Below, one piece after another: positions 60,368 to 64,000 of a stretch of 64,000 nt of DNA. Both the position numbers and the translations under genes were made by a program. The notes beneath the pieces were generated by a model. It made no database searches. It saw only the letters and a list, made by a program, of their open reading frames with translations, and was not told where the DNA came from. Position 1 is the first letter of the stretch. Each line of letters starts with the position of its first letter. The stretch is taken from contig NZ_QOKV01000021.1 in NCBI RefSeq assembly GCF_008365405.1, positions 57,097 through 121,096 on the forward strand. The letters run 5' to 3'. This stretch comes from Azospirillum brasilense. Its GTDB lineage: Bacteria; Pseudomonadota; Alphaproteobacteria; Azospirillales; Azospirillaceae.

Positions 60368-61318
60368 GTGGGGGTTACGCTGCCGCAAGCTACGGTAACT
60401 TGGTCCGGTGATGATTGGGAAAAGTACATCGCCGCGCTACTAGGCATGCGATATGCCCCTGGTGATTTTTTCGTCGTGCCTTCAGACGACCACGGCGACC
60501 TCGGCATGGACGGCGTGGGCCGCGATGGTCGTATCTACCAGTGCTATGCTCCAGAGAACGAGCCTCTTCAGCCAGGTGTCCGCAAAAAGAAGTTGAAGAA
60601 GAAAATAACAGATGACTTGACTAAGCTAGTCCAGAAGCAAGCTGAGCATCGAACCATTCTTGGGGATATAATCGTAGAGCGATGGATTCTGGTTACTCCC
60701 ATTCTCCACAGTAAGGATATTCTCGCCCACGCCAATGCCGAGGCCGCAAAAACTCGCACGCTTGGTTGCCCGTACATCTGCCCCAGCTTTGAGGCGATAG
60801 CTGTAACCGAGAACGAGTTCCTAGGTGTCGAGAAAAAACGCTTCATCGGTTCCACGCTCCACCGCCTCAACCTAATCGTTGACGAGGTTGATCAGGGCAA
60901 TCTCGATGCCCTCAAGCAGGACAATTCCCACTCCGATCTAGTAGGCAATTTGAAGACCAAGCTTTCCAAGCTGAAAGCGGTCAACACTCCCCAAAAGCTG
61001 GAGCAGCTCGAGCGGAAATACCTAAAGGCATACCTTGAGGGACGAGGCTTGCTAACATCCCTCCAGCAGAACCACGCCTCAATCTATGAGGCAGCTGTCA
61101 AAGCAAAACGAGGATTTGAGAAGCTACTTGAGGCCCGTTCGTCACTTTCGGGAGATCCTGGTGGAAAGCGTATCCTTGACGAACTGGCTGCATTCAACAC
61201 GCAACTGGAAGAATATTTGGGAAAGCTTCTTGACCCGGAAACGACCGCAGTGCTGGCGACTGAAGCCATTTCCTATTGGCTGATGCACTGTCCATTGGAT
61301 TTCCCCGACGATGATTAA
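60368..61318 (+). CDS. ABC-3C-type effector protein with nuclease-like N-terminus
   Basis: The 316 residues start at a GTG preceded by GGGGGAG. The first ~70 residues contain 'DDWEKYIAALLGMRYAPGDFFVVPSDDHGDLGMDGVGRDGRIYQCYAPE', which fits a restriction-endonuclease-like fold (Glu, then Asp in GDLGMDG, then Gln-x-Tyr). The usual QxK lysine is Tyr here. The middle ('RKKKLKKKITDDLTKLVQKQ') is basic, and the C-terminal ~120 residues are helical. Comparable first genes of ABC-three-component systems carry such effectors with a C-terminal linker domain. It overlaps the next gene by 8 bases. The low G+C suggests transfer. Confidence 0.65.
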   Translation: MGVTLPQATVTWSGDDWEKYIAALLGMRYAPGDFFVVPSDDHGDLGMDGVGRDGRIYQCYAPENEPLQPGVRKKKLKKKITDDLTKLVQKQAEHRTILGDIIVERWILVTPILHSKDILAHANAEAAKTRTLGCPYICPSFEAIAVTENEFLGVEKKRFIGSTLHRLNLIVDEVDQGNLDALKQDNSHSDLVGNLKTKLSKLKAVNTPQKLEQLERKYLKAYLEGRGLLTSLQQNHASIYEAAVKAKRGFEKLLEARSSLSGDPGGKRILDELAAFNTQLEEYLGKLLDPETTAVLATEAISYWLMHCPLDFPDDD

Positions 61319-61811
61319 CCTCCGTGCGCTATACCCTGAGTTCGAAGCGGCAGGGTTCATTTTTCGCGACCGTGGCACTATTTTGCCGGGCGACAGGCGG
61401 CCATTGTGGCGGGTCGCCTTAGTGGTGGTATTGCTCAAGCAGGCTTGCCGGGGTGGCTCCTCGTCCTTGTCCAGGCTTCACGTTCTTGATTGGGCCGTCC
61501 GCTTCAAGCATGGCAGAGACCAAATTGTGGGATTTCTGAATGGGAACCGCCCGGCGTCATTTAGCCCTGTCCGCTTTGATCCAGCTCTCCTTCGCGCATT
61601 GCAGTTCGCTCGGGCTGAACAACTGGTCGCGGCGAAGGGTGGCAACATTGCCCTCACCACGAAGGGGCTGGCCATGGCTACCGAGATCGAAGGCGAAGCC
61701 AACCTTTTGCGTGTCGAGAAGGCCGTGCTTGCCGAACTGGGTAAGAAGTTCACAGAAAAGGCATCCGAAGCCTTCGTGAAGATTGGGGAACAGTATGAGC
61801 TTCCAACTTAG
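61311..61811 (+). CDS. ABC-3C middle-component-like protein
   Basis: The protein is 166 residues: 'LWRVALVVVLLKQACRGGSSSLSRLHVLDWAVR' and 'FDPALLRALQFARAEQLVAAKGGNIALTTKGLAMA'. The pattern is two small helical/winged-helix units, with the final 'TTKG' typical of a wing. In ABC-3C systems a middle component of this size links the ATPase to the effector. It overlaps both neighbours (8 and 17 bases), which shows tight translational coupling. Confidence 0.65.
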   Translation: MINLRALYPEFEAAGFIFRDRGTILPGDRRPLWRVALVVVLLKQACRGGSSSLSRLHVLDWAVRFKHGRDQIVGFLNGNRPASFSPVRFDPALLRALQFARAEQLVAAKGGNIALTTKGLAMATEIEGEANLLRVEKAVLAELGKKFTEKASEAFVKIGEQYELPT

Positions 61812-63822
61812 AAACCTTCGCCTGTCCGTCGTCACTGATGTTGGGCGCTATGGCCGAAGCCTAGAATTCAAGAACGGCCTGAACATCCTACGCGCTGAAA
61901 ATGCGTCAGGTAAATCAACCTGCACCCAGGCCGTGATCTATGCGTTGGGATTGGAAGCTATGCTGAGTGCAAAACATGCAGTTCCGCTCCCGCATGCGAT
62001 GAAGGATTGGCTAGAAACCGAGGATGGAAAGCGCCTCGGAGTACTTGAATCTCACGTCCTATTGGAGATTGAAAATGCCGCCGGAAAGCGGCTCGCCATC
62101 CAACGCTGCGTCAAGGGAACACAAGACAATCATCTTGTGACGGTCTGGGAAGGTCCCAGGCTTTCGTCGCCTGACATCGATCTTGCGGCCACCGACTACT
62201 TTGTTCGTCAGGCAGGCGCAGCCAGCCGGGAACGAGGTTTTCATAAGTTGCTCGCTGACTTCATCGGCATTTCATTGCCGGAAGTTCAGACCTACGACGG
62301 CGGGCGCTCGCAGCTTTATCTGGAGTGCATTTTCCCGCTCATGCTCGTTGAACAGAAGAAGGGGTGGTCGGGTATTCAGGCCGCGATGCCTCTCCAGTTC
62401 CAGATCAAGGATGTTCGCAAGCGCGCAATTGAATTCGTCTTGGCGCTGGATTCGTATGATCTTGCCCAGCGGCGGCTCCAGATAGAAAAGGAGAAATCTG
62501 ATCTGCGCAGGGAATGGGGAATCATCATCAACCATTTGCGGGATAAAGCCAAGATAATTGGATGCAAATTCAGCGATCTTCCCGCTGATCCGGTGCCTGC
62601 TTGGCCTCCTGAAATCTATCCGTCCTTATGGTTCATCGAGACCGAAGGCGACGTTCCCCTCCAGAAGAAACTGCATGCCCTCCGATCTGAACTACTCGTG
62701 TTGGAAAATTCAAAGATACCCTCTGTACAAGAAGATGCTGATCGATTGAATGCCCAATTGCGGGAGAAATCCGACGATCTCGCCGCATTGAATCTCGCCA
62801 TCTCCGAGATGGAGCTTTCATTCTCTAGTGATCGTGCGGATCGGTCCCGACTAGAAGCCCAGATCGCAAATCTCAACGAAGACATTGCCCACCACAATGA
62901 TCTGATTCGTCTGCGTCGGATGGGATCGACGGAAAAGCTGACAATTTCCTCGGGCCATTGCCCGACCTGCCATCAGGAAATCCAAGACGTCCTCCTTCCC
63001 CAGGATGAGGACTACAATGCCCTGAGCATCGAGGAGAGCCTCAGTTTCCTGAAAGGGCAGCGGGGGACATTCCAGGCGATGCAGAAGGAGCTTGTCGCCA
63101 GTATTAGCGATAAGGTTGCCCGGCTAGATAAATACCGCGCCAAGGCGGCTGCCATTCGTTCCGAAATAAGAACCATAAAATCGGCGCTGATTACTGACGC
63201 GAGGTTGCCTTCTGAAGCAGCGCTTGAGCGCCGTGTGTGGCTTCGCTCTGAGATAGCACGATTGAGCAGCACCTCGGATGAAATCTCCGTCATGCTAGAT
63301 TCGATGGAAGACGTTACTGCCCGTTGGGCTGATGTTCTCACCAAAGAAATGAAGCTGCCCACAGGCTTGATTTCTCCGAGTGACAGCCGGAAGCTGATGG
63401 CGCTGAAGGATTCAGTCTGCGAGCAGTTGGTCAAATACGGTCTGAAAAGCTTCGATCCCGCCGAATTCGACATCTCCCCGGACAGCTACCTGCCGATCTA
63501 CGGCAATTTCGACCTTTCCTTTGATATGTCTGCGAGCGACCTCATCCGCCTCATATGGGCGTACCTATTGGGCTTGCTAGAAGTCGCTCGAACTTTCCCC
63601 AATAACCATACGGGATTCGTGTTTTTTGACGAGCCGCAACAACAGAACGTAAAGGACCTAAGCTTCAGCGCCTTGCTCCAGAGGGCGTATTTAGCGAAGA
63701 AATTCAATCAGCAGGTCGTGGTGTCTATAAGCAAACTGCCGCTGGATTTCATCACCATCATTCCAGAAACCGAACGTCATCTGATCGACATTAACGACAA
63801 GTGGATGCTGATACCCGAGTGA
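61795..63822 (+). CDS. Rad50/SMC-like ABC ATPase of the three-component system
   Basis: The protein is 675 residues from the ATG at 61795 (GGGGA five bases upstream), overlapping the middle gene. Walker A is 'AENASGKST' (34-42) with Ala for the first Gly. A coiled coil (about 220-480) is broken by a zinc-hook-like Cys389-Pro-Thr-Cys392. The signature region is 'DMSASDLIRLIWAYLLGLLEVA', and Walker B is 'GFVFFDEPQQQN' with Asp612/Glu613. Both halves of the ATPase head are present, so it should dimerise like Rad50. A defence or genome-surveillance role is inferred from the three-gene layout. Confidence 0.75.
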   Translation: MSFQLRNLRLSVVTDVGRYGRSLEFKNGLNILRAENASGKSTCTQAVIYALGLEAMLSAKHAVPLPHAMKDWLETEDGKRLGVLESHVLLEIENAAGKRLAIQRCVKGTQDNHLVTVWEGPRLSSPDIDLAATDYFVRQAGAASRERGFHKLLADFIGISLPEVQTYDGGRSQLYLECIFPLMLVEQKKGWSGIQAAMPLQFQIKDVRKRAIEFVLALDSYDLAQRRLQIEKEKSDLRREWGIIINHLRDKAKIIGCKFSDLPADPVPAWPPEIYPSLWFIETEGDVPLQKKLHALRSELLVLENSKIPSVQEDADRLNAQLREKSDDLAALNLAISEMELSFSSDRADRSRLEAQIANLNEDIAHHNDLIRLRRMGSTEKLTISSGHCPTCHQEIQDVLLPQDEDYNALSIEESLSFLKGQRGTFQAMQKELVASISDKVARLDKYRAKAAAIRSEIRTIKSALITDARLPSEAALERRVWLRSEIARLSSTSDEISVMLDSMEDVTARWADVLTKEMKLPTGLISPSDSRKLMALKDSVCEQLVKYGLKSFDPAEFDISPDSYLPIYGNFDLSFDMSASDLIRLIWAYLLGLLEVARTFPNNHTGFVFFDEPQQQNVKDLSFSALLQRAYLAKKFNQQVVVSISKLPLDFITIIPETERHLIDINDKWMLIPE

Positions 63823-64000
63823 TCGAGCAAGCGTTCAATAAGACAAATTTAAATCGAGCAATCGGTAGTGTCCGGGTCGTGTCCCGAAGCGTGGTGTAGC
63901 TGTGGGGAAGCGGCCCGCCGCAGCGCCTTCCCATGGCTGGCGTAGGCGGGCCGGTTATCCACAGCGGGGCGGTCATCGCGGTTCTTCGATAGAGTCTGGT
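63823..64000. other. Island end and possible mobile-element edge
   Basis: An A/T-rich stretch (AAATTTAAAT, near 63844) ends the low-GC DNA. From about 63870 the sequence is GC-rich again ('GTGTCCGGGTCGTGTCCCG', then GCGGCCCGCCGCAGC). It could be an insertion-sequence end, but no transposase or inverted pair is visible inside the window. Confidence 0.3.

Noticed and set aside
63791..63976. A 61-codon minus-strand frame at the right edge
   Set aside because: It spans the end of the ATPase gene and the composition boundary and has no recognisable motif; it might be part of a mobile element, but the window ends too soon.

Overview
The window is high-GC DNA (visibly around 70% G+C for most of its length) with alphaproteobacterial gene content: RNase J, a NAGGN osmoprotectant cluster, a complete Kdp system, a hydantoinase/ureide operon behind a sigma-54 promoter, and many short GC-rich intergenic palindromes. 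This fits a soil or plant-associated member of the Rhodospirillales, most likely Azospirillum or a close relative. The genus is inferred from gene content and style, not from a marker gene. No rRNA, tRNA or CRISPR array was seen.

Layout. 1-8.7 kb: the edge of a secreted beta-helix-type protein, a GH15 glucoamylase/trehalase-type enzyme behind a candidate EcfG stress promoter, a Gly/Tyr-rich BON-domain protein, RNase J, and small or hypothetical genes including a methyltransferase and a patatin-related protein. 8.9-12.1 kb: a large three-PAS hybrid histidine kinase. 12.2-19.6 kb: amidase and MFS genes, a divergent hydroxyisourate-hydrolase-like gene, and a spermidine/putrescine-type ABC transporter (two permeases, binding protein, ATPase). 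19.9-20.9 kb: an Anbu proteasome-like peptidase and a tiny hydrophilic protein. 21-30.3 kb: a GntR/FCD regulator divergent from a seven-gene operon. The operon encodes a NitT/TauT-type ABC importer, an amidohydrolase, an arylmalonate-decarboxylase/maleate-isomerase-like protein, a dihydropyrimidinase/hydantoinase and an amidase. It looks like one uptake-and-degradation route for a cyclic amide or ureide used as a nitrogen source.

30.5-46.5 kb: a CstA-family peptide/pyruvate transporter, an MFS carrier, the NAGGN operon (asnO, ngg, M42 peptidase), a MocR regulator with a divergent FMN-binding oxidase-family gene, a DUF4112 protein, and a LysR regulator divergent from a beta-alanine:pyruvate aminotransferase and a (methyl)malonate-semialdehyde dehydrogenase. 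The last two would take beta-alanine to acetyl-CoA. 46.7-55 kb: kdpFABCDE, preceded by a 27-residue membrane peptide and TATACG direct repeats. 55.1-59.9 kb: a TerC protein, a membrane adenylate cyclase carrying a 2Fe-2S domain that is divergent from a Crp/Fnr regulator, and a membrane protein with YceI.

60.4-63.8 kb is clearly lower in G+C and holds three overlapping genes: a nuclease-like effector, a winged-helix-size middle protein, and a Rad50/SMC-like ABC ATPase with a zinc-hook CPTC. This matches the ABC-three-component (ABC-3C) class of predicted conflict systems and is the best candidate for an uncharacterised defence module here. The final 150 bases return to high G+C and may be the edge of a mobile element.
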